DNA from: Amycolatopsis sp. A133
GTDB lineage: Bacteria > Actinomycetota > Actinomycetes > Mycobacteriales > Pseudonocardiaceae
Length of the DNA stretch: 64,000 nucleotides
NCBI RefSeq assembly: GCF_031082405.1
Contig: NZ_JAVHJU010000004.1
Coordinates: 462,092 to 526,091 of the forward strand
Direction of reading: 5' to 3'
Part shown: piece after piece, positions 24,810 to 32,971 of the stretch
Layout: each line of letters begins with the position of its first letter
Position numbering within the stretch: the first letter of the stretch is position 1
The notes under the pieces: model-generated
Told to the model about the DNA's origin: nothing
Database searches by the model: none
The model's input: the letters and a program-made list of their open reading frames with translations, nothing else
Position numbers and translations under genes: made by a program

Positions 24810-26188
24810 CTCCGGACGTTGTGCCCGGTATGGGATCAGGGGAATGGGTGGAACGGCCGCTGGTCGGCACCGGCAGCGTGACGCCGGCCGAGCTGTACGA
24901 ACAGGGGAAGCGGCTCCGGGAGAAGACCCCGGCCGCGGTGCACGACCACCCGGTCGCGGCGCCGGACCGGCCGAGCGCGAAGTTATACTTCGAGGCCAGC
25001 CAGGCCGGACGGCTGCCCGAGCTGGCCGGATTGCGGCGGGAGCGGATGCTCGCCTCGCCGTTCACGTTCTTCCGCGGCGCGGCCGGGCTGATGGGCGCCG
25101 ATCTCGCCGGCACGCCCTCGTCCGGGGTCTCCGCCCAGCTCTGCGGCGACGCGCACGCGGCGAACTTCGGGCTCTACGGCACGCCCGAAGGCAAGATCGT
25201 GATGGACATCAACGACTTCGACGAGACCGTGCCGGGCCCGTGGGAATGGGACCTCAAACGGCTCGCGGCCAGCCTCGTGCTCGCCGGCCGGGAGGGCGGC
25301 ATCCGCGAGGCGGGGTGCCGCGAGGCCGCCGAAGACGCCGTCAAGTCCTACCGCCGGACCATCCGCGCGCTGGCCGAGCTGCCGTTCCTGCGCTCGTGGA
25401 ACGCGCTGCCGGACTCGTCGGTGCTGTCGAAGGCGCGGGCCGACGAGCTGATCGACGACTTCGCCGACGCGGCCGAGAAGGCACGCAAGAACGATCACGC
25501 GAAGGTCGCGGCGAGGTGGACCGAGCGCGTCGACGACCACGAGACCGGCCTGGCCCGCCACCGTTTCGTCGCCGACCCGCCGGTGCTGACCCACGTCGAC
25601 GAGAAGACCGCGGAAGCCGTCGCCGCCGGCCTGGTGTCCTATGTGGACACACTGCGCGAGTCGCGGCGCGCGCTGATCGGGCGGTACCGGCTCGCCGACG
25701 TCGCCTTCCGCGTCGTCGGCACGGGCAGCGTCGGGTTGCGCAGCTACGTCGCCCTGCTGCACGGCAACGACGACGAAGACCTGGTGCTGCAGGTGAAGCA
25801 GGCCCAGCGACCCGCGCTGGCGCCGTACCTGGACCTGCCGGCGGCGGAGCACGAAGGGCGCCGCATCGTCGACGGTGCCCGGCTGGTCCAGGCCGAGACC
25901 GACATCCTGCTGGGCTGGACCACGATCGACGGCGTCCCGTTCATCGTCCGCCAGTTCCGCAACCTCAAGGGCGACATCGACCCGTCGGAGCTCGAGAGGG
26001 ACCACCTCGACGACTACGGCAGGCTGGCCGGGGCGCTGCTCGCCCGCGCCCACACGCGGTCAGTGCACCCGAAGCTGCTCGCGGGTTACTTCGCCGACGA
26101 GTCGGAGCTGGACGAGGTGCTGGGCGCGTACGCGGTGCGCTACGCCGACCAGACGGAAGCCGACCACGCCGCCTTCGCGAAGACCTGA
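24803..26188 (+). CDS. DUF2252 family protein
   Basis: The 461-residue product matches the DUF2252 pattern: FYFRG-like FTFFRGAAG, LCGDAHAANFG, and INDFDETVPGPWEWDLKRLAAS. The GDAHAANF and DFDE pair resembles the catalytic loop and metal motif of kinase-fold proteins, but no activity is known for the family. The start is not settled. ATG 24803 has GGGAG four bases upstream, ATG 24830 has none, and a GTG near 24847 (VERPLVGTG) follows AGGGGA. No operon partner is evident. Confidence 0.82.
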   Translation: MSPPDVVPGMGSGEWVERPLVGTGSVTPAELYEQGKRLREKTPAAVHDHPVAAPDRPSAKLYFEASQAGRLPELAGLRRERMLASPFTFFRGAAGLMGADLAGTPSSGVSAQLCGDAHAANFGLYGTPEGKIVMDINDFDETVPGPWEWDLKRLAASLVLAGREGGIREAGCREAAEDAVKSYRRTIRALAELPFLRSWNALPDSSVLSKARADELIDDFADAAEKARKNDHAKVAARWTERVDDHETGLARHRFVADPPVLTHVDEKTAEAVAAGLVSYVDTLRESRRALIGRYRLADVAFRVVGTGSVGLRSYVALLHGNDDEDLVLQVKQAQRPALAPYLDLPAAEHEGRRIVDGARLVQAETDILLGWTTIDGVPFIVRQFRNLKGDIDPSELERDHLDDYGRLAGALLARAHTRSVHPKLLAGYFADESELDEVLGAYAVRYADQTEADHAAFAKT

Positions 26189-26241
26189 CCGGAGAGGAAG
26201 CCGGTCGGCAAGCTACCTCCGCCCGCGTCGCAGCACCGAAC

Positions 26242-27126
26242 TCATCCGGCCGTGACCAGCGCGGCGACGTCCGCCGCGCAGCCCCACGCCAGGGTGATCC
26301 CCGCTCCCCCGTGGCCGTAGCAGTGCACGACCTCACCCACCCGCTCCAGCCGCACCTCGCGCCGGAACGGGCGCAGGCCCACCAGGGACCGCAGCACCTC
26401 CGCCCCGGCCAGGCGCGGCTCCAGGGCCCGGCAGCGGTGCAGGATGTCCGCCGTCACCGCGGGGTTCGGGTCGGTGTCGCCCCGGCCCGGCTCCTCCGTG
26501 CCGCCGCACACCACGTGGGTGCCGTGCGGGATCACGTACGTCACGCCCGGGCCCGTCTCGTCGACCACGAACTCCGGCAGGCCCGGGTCGGCCACGTGCA
26601 CGACCTGGCCGCCGACCGGGACCATCGAGCCGTCGCCCGCCAGCGCGCCCGCGCCGAGGCCCGCCGCGTTGACCACGACGTCCGCGCCGAGGCCGGACAG
26701 CGACGTCAGCGACCGGTACTCGACGGGCACGCCCTGCTTGGCGATCCGCGAGAACAGCCAGTCCAGGTACACCGGCGTGTCGACCACCGCCGTCGTGAAC
26801 TCCACGCGGTCGCCGTCACGGACCCCGCCGTCCACCGCCGGCAGCCACTGCGGGTCCGGCTGTCCCGGCGCCAAGAGAACCCGGCCGCGGCGGAAGCGCA
26901 CCCCGGGCGCGTCCTGCCCGCGCAGCACCGCGAGGCTCGCCGCGGTCCACCGCACGATCCGCTCGTCCGGCCGCCGCACCGGCGGATAGACGACCCCGCC
27001 CGCGACGGCCGACGTCGATTCCCGCGGCGGGGCCGCCGCCACGACCGTGACGTCGTGGCCCGCTTCGGCCAGCCGGTACGCACAGCTCAGCCCGACGATC
27101 CCGGCCCCGGCGACGGTCACTCGCAT
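26242..27126 (-). CDS. FAD-dependent D-amino acid oxidase-like protein
   Basis: The 294-residue protein starts with the Rossmann FAD motif GAGIVGLSCAYRLAEAG and ends with YGHGGAGITLAWG, typical of the DAO family and close in length to D-amino acid oxidase. VNAAGLGA and IPHGTHVVCGG fit the same fold. It would oxidise an amine or D-amino acid with oxygen. The ATG at 27126 immediately follows GCGGGG. The exact substrate is not determinable by eye. Confidence 0.85.
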   Translation of the reverse strand: MRVTVAGAGIVGLSCAYRLAEAGHDVTVVAAAPPRESTSAVAGGVVYPPVRRPDERIVRWTAASLAVLRGQDAPGVRFRRGRVLLAPGQPDPQWLPAVDGGVRDGDRVEFTTAVVDTPVYLDWLFSRIAKQGVPVEYRSLTSLSGLGADVVVNAAGLGAGALAGDGSMVPVGGQVVHVADPGLPEFVVDETGPGVTYVIPHGTHVVCGGTEEPGRGDTDPNPAVTADILHRCRALEPRLAGAEVLRSLVGLRPFRREVRLERVGEVVHCYGHGGAGITLAWGCAADVAALVTAG

Positions 27127-27176
27127 CCCCGCATCGTGACGCACCCGGGGCGCCCGCGGGTCCGCGGGGTCCCGGC

Positions 27177-27182
27177 TACGCT
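27177..27182 (+). promoter_or_regulatory. Leaderless -10 element of the PAP2 gene
   Basis: TACGCT, seven bases before the GTG at 27190. Confidence 0.45.
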
Positions 27183-27189
27183 CGCGCAG

Positions 27190-27756
27190 GTGAGGACGAT
27201 CCGGGTGCCGGCCGCGTTGTGCGGCGTGCTCGCGTTGCTGCTGGGCCTGCCGTTCGCCGGCGGCACCACGCCCGGCGCGGTCGACGACACCGCCGCCGGC
27301 GCCATGGCCCACCTGAGCCCCGGCGTGGTGCGGGCGCTCGTGCTCCCCACCGAGCCGTCCGTGGTGCTCGCGCTGGGCCTGCTCGCGGTCCTCCTCTGCC
27401 TGCGCGCCGGACGGCGGCGGGAGGCCGCGTTCGCGCTCGGCGCGCCGGTGCTGGCGGTCCTGCTGACGAGCTGGGTGCTGAAACCGCTGTACGACCGGTG
27501 GAAGAACGGCACCCTGGTCTACCCGAGCGGCCACACGGTGAGCCTGGTGGCCGTGCTGACGGTGCTCGTCCTGGTCACCCGCCGGGTGGTCGTGGTGGTG
27601 CTGTCCGCGGTGGCGCTGCTCGCCGCGGCGGCCGGGCTGGTCGGCATGGGCTACCACTACCTGACCGACGTTGCGGGCGGGACGCTGTTCGCGGTCGCCG
27701 TCGTGCTGTTCAGCTGGCCGGCACGGCGTCACGGGCCAGCGCCGTCAACCGGCTGA
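27190..27756 (+). CDS. PAP2 superfamily membrane phosphatase
   Basis: The 188-residue protein has about five membrane helices. Phosphatase motif 1 is KPLYDR, motif 2 is YPSGHTVS, and motif 3 retains His and Asp in YHYLTDVAGG. The Arg that normally precedes motif 3 is missing (GLVGMGYHY), so catalysis may be weakened. It probably acts on an undecaprenyl or other lipid phosphate outside the membrane. The GTG start is leaderless by its -10 spacing. Its last 47 bases overlap the convergent zapE gene. Confidence 0.82.
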   Translation: MRTIRVPAALCGVLALLLGLPFAGGTTPGAVDDTAAGAMAHLSPGVVRALVLPTEPSVVLALGLLAVLLCLRAGRRREAAFALGAPVLAVLLTSWVLKPLYDRWKNGTLVYPSGHTVSLVAVLTVLVLVTRRVVVVVLSAVALLAAAAGLVGMGYHYLTDVAGGTLFAVAVVLFSWPARRHGPAPSTG

Positions 27757-28729
27757 CCGCGCGCAGGTACTTCTTGCGGTAGCCGCCGTTCACCATCTCC
27801 TCGGTGAACAGCGACGGCAGCGGCTCGCCCGAGACCACCAGCGGGACGGCCCGGTCGTAGAGCCGGTCGGCGAAGGCGACCAGCCGCAGCGCCACGTTCT
27901 GGTCCGGCGCCGGGTGGATGCCGCGCAGGTGGACGCGGGTGACGCCGTCGAGCAGCCTGCCGTAGCGGGAGGGGTGCAGCTCGGCGAGGTGGGCGCACAG
28001 CGCGTCGAAGTCGTCCACCGTGGACCCTTCGTGCGCGGCGGCGGACGACGCCAGCTCGCCGTCGGAGACCGGGGGCGGGGCGTCCGGCAGGCCGCGGTGG
28101 CGGTAGTCCGGGCCGTCGACGCGGACCACGCCGAAGCGGGCCGACAGCGTCTGGATCTCGCGCAGGAAGTCCTCGGCGGCGAACCGGCCCTCGCCCAGCT
28201 TCTCCGGCAGGGTGTTCGACGTCGCCGCGATGAACACGCCCGCGTCCATCAGCTCCTGCAGCAGCCGCGTGACCAGCGTGGTGTCGCCCGGGTCGTCCAG
28301 CTCGAACTCGTCGATGGCCAGGATCCGGTGCCCGGCCAGCCGCCGCACGGCCTCGGCGAAGCCCAGCGCGCCGACCAGGTGGGTCAGCTCGACGAACGTG
28401 CCGTACGCCTTCGGGGACGGCGCCGCGTGCCACGCCGAGGCGAGCAGGTGGGTCTTGCCGACGCCGAACCCGCCGTCGAGGTAGAGCCCCATCGGCCCGG
28501 ACGGCTCCGGGGACCCGCCGAACAGCCTGAAGCGCTTCTTCTCCTTGCGCGCGCCGACCTTGGCGGCGAACGCCGAGCACGCCTCGACCGCGGCGGCCTG
28601 GCTGGGCTCGTCCGGATTCGGGACGTAGGTGTCGAACCGGACGGCGTCGAAGCGCGGCGGCGGGACCAGCGCGCCGATCAGCTCGTCGGCGGACAGCTCG
28701 GGACGGCGGCCGGTCAGGTGCGCGGGCAT
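27710..28729 (-). CDS. zapE: Cell division ATPase ZapE (AFG1-like)
   Basis: The 339-residue AAA-type ATPase has Walker A GGFGVGKTHLL, Walker B ILAIDEFEL, and the sensor-like FIAATSNT. The start motif FDAVRFDTYVPN and C-terminal RAVSRLTAL region fit the AFG1/ZapE family, which in Gram-negative bacteria acts at the Z-ring. The ATG at 28729 has TAGGCT eight bases upstream. An ATG further upstream is unsupported. Its 3' end overlaps the PAP2 gene. Confidence 0.9.
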   Translation of the reverse strand: MPAHLTGRRPELSADELIGALVPPPRFDAVRFDTYVPNPDEPSQAAAVEACSAFAAKVGARKEKKRFRLFGGSPEPSGPMGLYLDGGFGVGKTHLLASAWHAAPSPKAYGTFVELTHLVGALGFAEAVRRLAGHRILAIDEFELDDPGDTTLVTRLLQELMDAGVFIAATSNTLPEKLGEGRFAAEDFLREIQTLSARFGVVRVDGPDYRHRGLPDAPPPVSDGELASSAAAHEGSTVDDFDALCAHLAELHPSRYGRLLDGVTRVHLRGIHPAPDQNVALRLVAFADRLYDRAVPLVVSGEPLPSLFTEEMVNGGYRKKYLRAVSRLTALARDAVPAS

Positions 28730-28737
28730 GGTCGCAG

Positions 28738-28743
28738 AGCCTA
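28738..28743 (-). promoter_or_regulatory. Leaderless -10 element of zapE
   Basis: TAGGCT on the minus strand, eight bases before the ATG at 28729. Confidence 0.5.
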
Positions 28744-28818
28744 TCCGCGCCCCAGGTACCGGTGAGCGGGCATATCCCCCGGTAGAGACGGGTTTCACGT
28801 CCGTGCTGGGATGATCGG

Positions 28819-29559
28819 GTGCGGAGCGTGTGGCCCGGGTCGACGGGCGAACTGACCGGGGTGGACCTCGAAGAGATCTACGCCTACCCCGGCGGCCTGG
28901 AGCGGCCCTGGGTGCAGGTCAACTTCGTCGCGTCCGCGGACGGCGCCGTCGAGATCGACACCACTTCGGCGGGTCTCTCGCACGCCGCCGACCGCCAGGT
29001 CTTCCTGCTCGGGCGCGACCTCGCCGACGTCATCCTGGTCGGCGCCGGGACCGTCCGCGCCGAGAACTACCGCGGGGTCGTCGCGGGCGCGAAACGCCTC
29101 GAACGCCGGCGCCGGCTCGGGTTCACCACCGTGCCGCCGATCGCCGTCGTCACGCGCACCGCCGACCTCGATCCGGCGTCGCGGCTGTTCACCGAGACCG
29201 CCGTGCCCCCGATCGTGGTCACCACGGACACCGCCGACACGCGCGCCCTCGAAGCCGCCGGCGCCGAGGTCCTGCGCGCGGGCGGCGAAGACGTCGACCT
29301 GCCCCGCGCCCTCGCCCTGCTCGCCGCCCGCGGCCTGCGCCGGATCGACTGCGAAGGCGGGCCCGGGCTCTTCGCCCGGCTCGTCGCCGACGACCTCGTC
29401 GACCAGCTGTGCCTGACCGTCGCGCCGCTGCTGGTGGCCGGGACGGCGGGCCGGATCGCCGCCGGGGCCACGCCCGCGGTGCCGCGCCGGCTCGCGCTGG
29501 CGTCGATCCTCGTCGAGGACGGCTTCACGCTCTTGCGCTACCGCCGGGACGCGGGGTGA
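28819..29559 (+). CDS. RibD C-terminal domain (pyrimidine reductase family) protein
   Basis: The 246-residue protein consists only of the RibD/DHFR-like reductase domain: WVQVNFVASADGAVEI at the start, LGRDLADVILVGAGTVRAENY for NADPH binding, and DCEGGPGLF. Such stand-alone proteins may reduce a pteridine or riboflavin intermediate, but the true riboflavin enzyme normally also has a deaminase domain, absent here. The GTG start has no clear ribosome site. Its TGA overlaps the GTG of the sigma-factor gene, so it is the promoter-proximal gene of the envelope-stress operon. Confidence 0.85.
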   Translation: MRSVWPGSTGELTGVDLEEIYAYPGGLERPWVQVNFVASADGAVEIDTTSAGLSHAADRQVFLLGRDLADVILVGAGTVRAENYRGVVAGAKRLERRRRLGFTTVPPIAVVTRTADLDPASRLFTETAVPPIVVTTDTADTRALEAAGAEVLRAGGEDVDLPRALALLAARGLRRIDCEGGPGLFARLVADDLVDQLCLTVAPLLVAGTAGRIAAGATPAVPRRLALASILVEDGFTLLRYRRDAG

Positions 29560-30110
29560 GCGACGACGCCGGGCTCCTCGCCCGGGCCGCGGAGGGCGAC
29601 GAAACCGCGTTCGGCGCGCTGGTGCGGCAGCACACCCCGCGGATGTACCGCGTCGCGCTGCGCATCACCGGCAGCGCCGCCGAGGCCGAGGACGTCGTGC
29701 AGGAGGCGTGGCTCGCCGCGTGGCGCTCGCTGGCCGGGTTCCGGCAGGAGTCGGCGGTCTCGACGTGGCTCTACCGCGTCGTCACCAACAGCGCGCTCGC
29801 CGTGCTGCGCCGCCGCAAGCCGACGGTCTCGCTCGACGACCCCGCGCCTCAGTCCACTGTGGACAGCGCGCTGCTCGCCGCGGCGGTGCCCGGCCCCGAA
29901 GGCCGCGTCGTGCGGGCCGAAGAGGTCGACGCCGTGCTGCGGGCGGTCGGCAGGCTGGAGGTGTCCCAGCGCGTGCCGCTCGTGCTGCGCGAACTGGAGG
30001 GGCTGAGCTACGAAGAGGTCGCCGAAGTGCTCGACGTGAACGTAAGTGCCTTGCGTTCCCGGCTGCACCGGGCCAGGGTGGCGCTGCTCGCCGAGTTGAG
30101 GGAGCGGTGA
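29556..30110 (+). CDS. ECF-type RNA polymerase sigma factor
   Basis: The 184-residue protein has sigma region 2 (AEDVVQEAWLAAWRSLAGFR) and region 4 (LEGLSYEEVAEVLDVNVSALRSRLHRAR). Its GTG overlaps the reductase stop, and its TGA shares a base with the next ATG. Instead of a zinc-binding anti-sigma factor, the following gene encodes an Asp23-like protein. It most likely drives the operon it sits in or other envelope-stress genes; that is inference. Confidence 0.92.
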   Translation: MSDDAGLLARAAEGDETAFGALVRQHTPRMYRVALRITGSAAEAEDVVQEAWLAAWRSLAGFRQESAVSTWLYRVVTNSALAVLRRRKPTVSLDDPAPQSTVDSALLAAAVPGPEGRVVRAEEVDAVLRAVGRLEVSQRVPLVLRELEGLSYEEVAEVLDVNVSALRSRLHRARVALLAELRER

Positions 30111-30520
30111 TGGCCGAGATACCGGATCCCGAGCGGGACCCCCGCTGGGACGCCGTGCGCGCCGCCGCCCGCCGCCGGGTCCCGACCCCGCCGGGCCTGG
30201 TCGAACGGGTGCTGCGGGCCGTCGCGCGCGGCCGCCGGACGGCGGTGGAGGCGCCCGGCGAAGCGGGCCGCCTGCGCGTCACCGAAGTCGACCGGCTGGC
30301 GCGGACGATCGCCGTCGGCGGCCTGCTGGTCTCGGCCGTGGCGGTCGAAGACGGCGTGGTCCGGGTGCAGGTATCGGTCCGGTCCGGCGTCGCCGCCGCC
30401 GAAGCCGCCGAGGCCGTCGACGCCTTCCGGCGGGAGATCACCGCCGGGCTGGCCCGGCAGCTGGGGGTCGCCTCGGCGGTGAACGTGCACGTCGTCGAGG
30501 TCCACCCGGGCCCGGATTAA
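30110..30520 (+). CDS. Asp23-like protein following the sigma gene
   Basis: The 136-residue protein has a helical, Arg-rich N-terminal third resembling the short N-termini of some anti-sigma factors (RRRVPTPPGLVERVLRAVA). Its C-terminal part has an Asp23-like beta-alpha layout (VRVQVSVRSG ... ARQLGVASAVNVHVVEV). It lacks a HxxxCxxC zinc motif. The position directly after an ECF sigma gene, with a one-base overlap (TGATG), suggests it could regulate the sigma factor. The function is not established. Confidence 0.65.
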   Translation: MAEIPDPERDPRWDAVRAAARRRVPTPPGLVERVLRAVARGRRTAVEAPGEAGRLRVTEVDRLARTIAVGGLLVSAVAVEDGVVRVQVSVRSGVAAAEAAEAVDAFRREITAGLARQLGVASAVNVHVVEVHPGPD

Positions 30521-30604
30521 CCCGATCGGGGGACCTTGCGTGAGGGTTTCGCGCCGCCGGGCATCGTAAGGGCGAAGAGCCCGCCGCGAGAGGAGCCCGC
30601 ACGC

Positions 30605-31042
30605 ATGCACCCGGAACGGACCGAAAGCCCCGGCACGGTCACCCCGCTCAACGAAGAAGGCACCGCCGGCCGCACCACCATCTCGTCGCTGGTCGTCCAG
30701 AAGGTCGCCGGCCTGGCCGCCCGCGAGGTCGCCGGCGTGCACACGCTGGGCGGCGGCGGGGTGTCGCGCGCGATCGGCGCGCTGCGTGAACGGATCCCCG
30801 GCTCCGGCACCGTCACCACCACCGGGGTGTCGGTCGAGGTCGGCGAGAAGCAGACGGCGATCGACCTCGACGTCGTCGTCGAGTACGGCGCGCGCATCAC
30901 CGACGTCGCCCGCGCGATCCGGCGCAACGTGATCACCGCGGTCGAGCAGATCACCGGCCTCGAGGTGATCGAGGTGAACATCGCCGTCAACGACATCTTC
31001 CTGCCGGGCGAGGAAGAACCCGAATCGACGCGGGTGGAATGA
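30605..31042 (+). CDS. Asp23/Gls24 family envelope stress protein
   Basis: The 145-residue protein has the full Asp23 pattern: GRTTISSLVVQKVAGLAAREVAGVH, then AIDLDVVVEYG, VARAIRRNVITAVEQITGLEV and IEVNIAVNDI. In Staphylococcus, Asp23 is a cytoplasmic protein tethered to the membrane by AmaP, which is encoded at the end of this operon. The ATG follows GAGGAG. The stop overlaps the next ATG. Confidence 0.92.
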   Translation: MHPERTESPGTVTPLNEEGTAGRTTISSLVVQKVAGLAAREVAGVHTLGGGGVSRAIGALRERIPGSGTVTTTGVSVEVGEKQTAIDLDVVVEYGARITDVARAIRRNVITAVEQITGLEVIEVNIAVNDIFLPGEEEPESTRVE

Positions 31043-31248
31043 GCGACCGCTCGGCGTTCCGGGCGTTCGTCCGCACGCACCACCCCGACGTCGGCGGCGA
31101 CCCGGCCGTGTTCGCCGCCGGGCTCGCCGGGTTCCGCGAGCCCGCCCCGGATTCCCGCTACGACGCGCCGGTGACCTTCGTGGCCCGCCGGCGCGGGCCG
31201 GCGGCCCTGCTCGCCCGCTTCCGCCGCCGCCCGCCCCGCGTGCGGTGA
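31039..31248 (+). CDS. 69-residue protein with an HPD (J-domain-like) motif
   Basis: The protein opens FRAFVRTHHPDVGGDPAVF, which matches the HPD loop and the start of helix III of a DnaJ J-domain, but helices I and most of II are absent. The C-terminal half is basic and Arg-rich. It overlaps the preceding Asp23 gene by ATGA, and its high GC3 and packing support a real gene. It might touch DnaK or membrane lipids; no function is known to me. Confidence 0.7.
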   Translation: MSDRSAFRAFVRTHHPDVGGDPAVFAAGLAGFREPAPDSRYDAPVTFVARRRGPAALLARFRRRPPRVR

Positions 31249-31285
31249 CCTTCCCGTCCCAGTCCAAGCCGTCCAAGGAGGACAT

Positions 31286-31462
31286 GTGAACGCAACGCAG
31301 ACCGGGCTCCTGGCCGGGCTGATCCTCGGCCTGGCCGCCACCCAGGGGTTCACCGCGTTCCTGGTGACGCTGGCCGTCGGGATCATCGGCCTGGTCGCCG
31401 GCCGGGTCCTCGACGGTGAACTCGACCTCGGCGAGCTGTTCGGCAAGGGCCGCGACAAGTGA
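31286..31462 (+). CDS. 58-residue DUF2273-like membrane protein
   Basis: This small gene begins at GTG 31286 after AAGGAGG and ends where the next gene starts (GTGA). The product has two hydrophobic stretches (TGLLAGLILGLAATQG and FLVTLAVGIIGLVAGR) and an acidic tail ending GELFGKGRDK-like. Size, topology and context match DUF2273, the small membrane protein that accompanies Asp23 and AmaP in Gram-positive bacteria. Confidence 0.8.
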   Translation: MNATQTGLLAGLILGLAATQGFTAFLVTLAVGIIGLVAGRVLDGELDLGELFGKGRDK

Positions 31463-31809
31463 GCCCCGCCCTGGACGTCCCGCGCGAGCTCGCCGAACCG
31501 GCCGAGCGCGGCACCCTCACCATCGGGCACGCGGTGGTCCGCAAGGTCGCCCAGCACGCCGCCGGGCAGGTGCCCGGCACCGCGCGGGACGGCAAGAAGG
31601 GGCCGAAGGCGAAGGTCGGCGGCCACGACAACGACGTCGACCTCGCGCTCGACCTCGCCCTGAGCTACCCGGCGGCGGTCCGCGCGGTCGTCGGCGACGT
31701 GCGGGCGAAGGTGGTCGAAGAGGTCGAGCTGCTCACCGGCTACCGCGTGCGGACGATGGCCGTCACGGTGTCGGCGCTGCTGCCGGACGTCCCGCCGAGG
31801 GTGCGGTAG
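31459..31809 (+). CDS. Second Asp23/Gls24 family protein
   Basis: The 116-residue protein has GTLTIGHAVVRKVAQHAAGQVPG followed by VDLALDLALSYPAAVRAVVGDVRAKVVEEVELLTGYRV, the Asp23 fold in short form. The insert KKGPKAKVGG between the halves is Lys-rich, unusual among its neighbours. GTG overlaps the preceding stop. Two to three Asp23 paralogues in one operon suggest hetero-oligomers. Confidence 0.85.
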   Translation: MSPALDVPRELAEPAERGTLTIGHAVVRKVAQHAAGQVPGTARDGKKGPKAKVGGHDNDVDLALDLALSYPAAVRAVVGDVRAKVVEEVELLTGYRVRTMAVTVSALLPDVPPRVR

Positions 31810-31811
31810 CC

Positions 31812-32348
31812 GTGCGCCCGTTCGTCCGCATCCTCGCGACCCTGCTGGGCCTGGCCTTCGCCGCCGCGGGGGCGCTGCTCGCCCTGGAAGTCGGCTGGCA
31901 CTGGTGGCGCCCGGGCTCGGCGCCGCTGCTGGTGCCGTGGCGGCGCTGGCAGGCCGAGCTCGCGTCACTGGGCTGGGACGCCTACGCGGTCCGCGTCGGG
32001 GCCGGCGTGCTGACCGCCGCGGGCCTGGTCCTGGTGGCGTGCGCGCTCGCCGCCCGCAACCGCGCGGTGCGGCTGACCGACCCGGCGGCCGAGGTGAGCG
32101 TCTCGACGTCGCCGCGCTCGCTGGCCCGGCTGGTCGGGCTCACCGTGCGCGCGCAGGACAACGTCGCGGGGGCCTCGGTCACCGCGAGCGCCCGCCGCAT
32201 CCGCGTCCGCGCGAAGAGCACCCTCGAGACCGAAGGCGAACTGCGGCCGCGGCTGCTCGCCACGGTCTCCGCGCTGCTCGACGAGATCCCGCTGGTGCGG
32301 CGGCCGAAGGTGACGGTCGTCGTCGACTCGCCGAAGGACCGCCGATGA
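31812..32348 (+). CDS. Membrane protein of the DUF6286 type
   Basis: The 178-residue protein has two membrane helices (about residues 6-27 and 58-80) separated by a Trp-rich segment, then a cytoplasmic domain with VRAQDNVAGASVTASARRIRVRA-like beta strands. It occurs in actinobacterial Asp23 operons and I place it in DUF6286 by pattern. Start GTG at 31812 lies two bases after the previous stop; it overlaps AmaP by ATGA. Confidence 0.75.
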   Translation: MRPFVRILATLLGLAFAAAGALLALEVGWHWWRPGSAPLLVPWRRWQAELASLGWDAYAVRVGAGVLTAAGLVLVACALAARNRAVRLTDPAAEVSVSTSPRSLARLVGLTVRAQDNVAGASVTASARRIRVRAKSTLETEGELRPRLLATVSALLDEIPLVRRPKVTVVVDSPKDRR

Positions 32349-32944
32349 GCAAAACGATCGCCGCGAAGGCCCTGTCCCGGTCGTACACCGGCGAACGCAC
32401 GCTGACGTTCCTCGTCGGCCTGCTCGTGTTCCTGGGCGGCGCGCTGGCCCTGGTGGTCGGCCTGGGCGGGCTCGGCGAGTTCCGCGGCCGCCGCCCCCTG
32501 CTGGACCCGATGGCGGTGGACTGGCTCGGCGCCCACGCCACCCCGGCGCGCGTCACCGCGATCGTGCTCGGCGTGCTGCTGTTCGTGCTCGGGCTGCGGT
32601 GGGCGCTGCGTTCGCTGCGCCCGGAACCCCGGCCCGACCTGGACCTGGACCGCACCGAAGGAGCGGAGCTGGTGGTCACGGCCTCGGCGGTCGCCGGCGC
32701 GGTCCAGGCCGACGCGGAACGGCTCGACGGCGTCAGCCGCGCCCGGGTCCGCGCGGTCGGTTCGCGCACGGCTCCGGCGTTGCGCATCACCCTGTGGCTG
32801 CACGAAGGCACCGACCTCAAGGGTGTGTGGTCGGGGCTGGACGAGCGGGTGCTGACGAGGGCCCGGAAGTCGCTCGGCTTGGAGACGCTGCCCACCGCGG
32901 TCCGGTTGGAACTCGACACGAGCCCGGCGAAACGCGTGCGCTGA
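32345..32944 (+). CDS. AmaP-like alkaline shock membrane anchor
   Basis: The 199-residue protein has two membrane helices (about 20-43 and 72-92) and a soluble C-terminal domain with repeated beta strands (ELVVTASAVAGAVQADAERLDGVSRARVRAVG). This is the AmaP layout: a hairpin in the membrane and a cytoplasmic part that binds Asp23. It is the last gene of the operon. Confidence 0.82.
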   Translation: MSKTIAAKALSRSYTGERTLTFLVGLLVFLGGALALVVGLGGLGEFRGRRPLLDPMAVDWLGAHATPARVTAIVLGVLLFVLGLRWALRSLRPEPRPDLDLDRTEGAELVVTASAVAGAVQADAERLDGVSRARVRAVGSRTAPALRITLWLHEGTDLKGVWSGLDERVLTRARKSLGLETLPTAVRLELDTSPAKRVR

Positions 32945-32971
32945 GCCGGGGTTTTCCGCAGAATGCGGGGC

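Noticed and set aside
31039..31248. A complete J-domain co-chaperone
   Set aside because: Only the HPD loop and the start of helix III are present in 69 residues, so it is described as HPD-containing and not as DnaJ.
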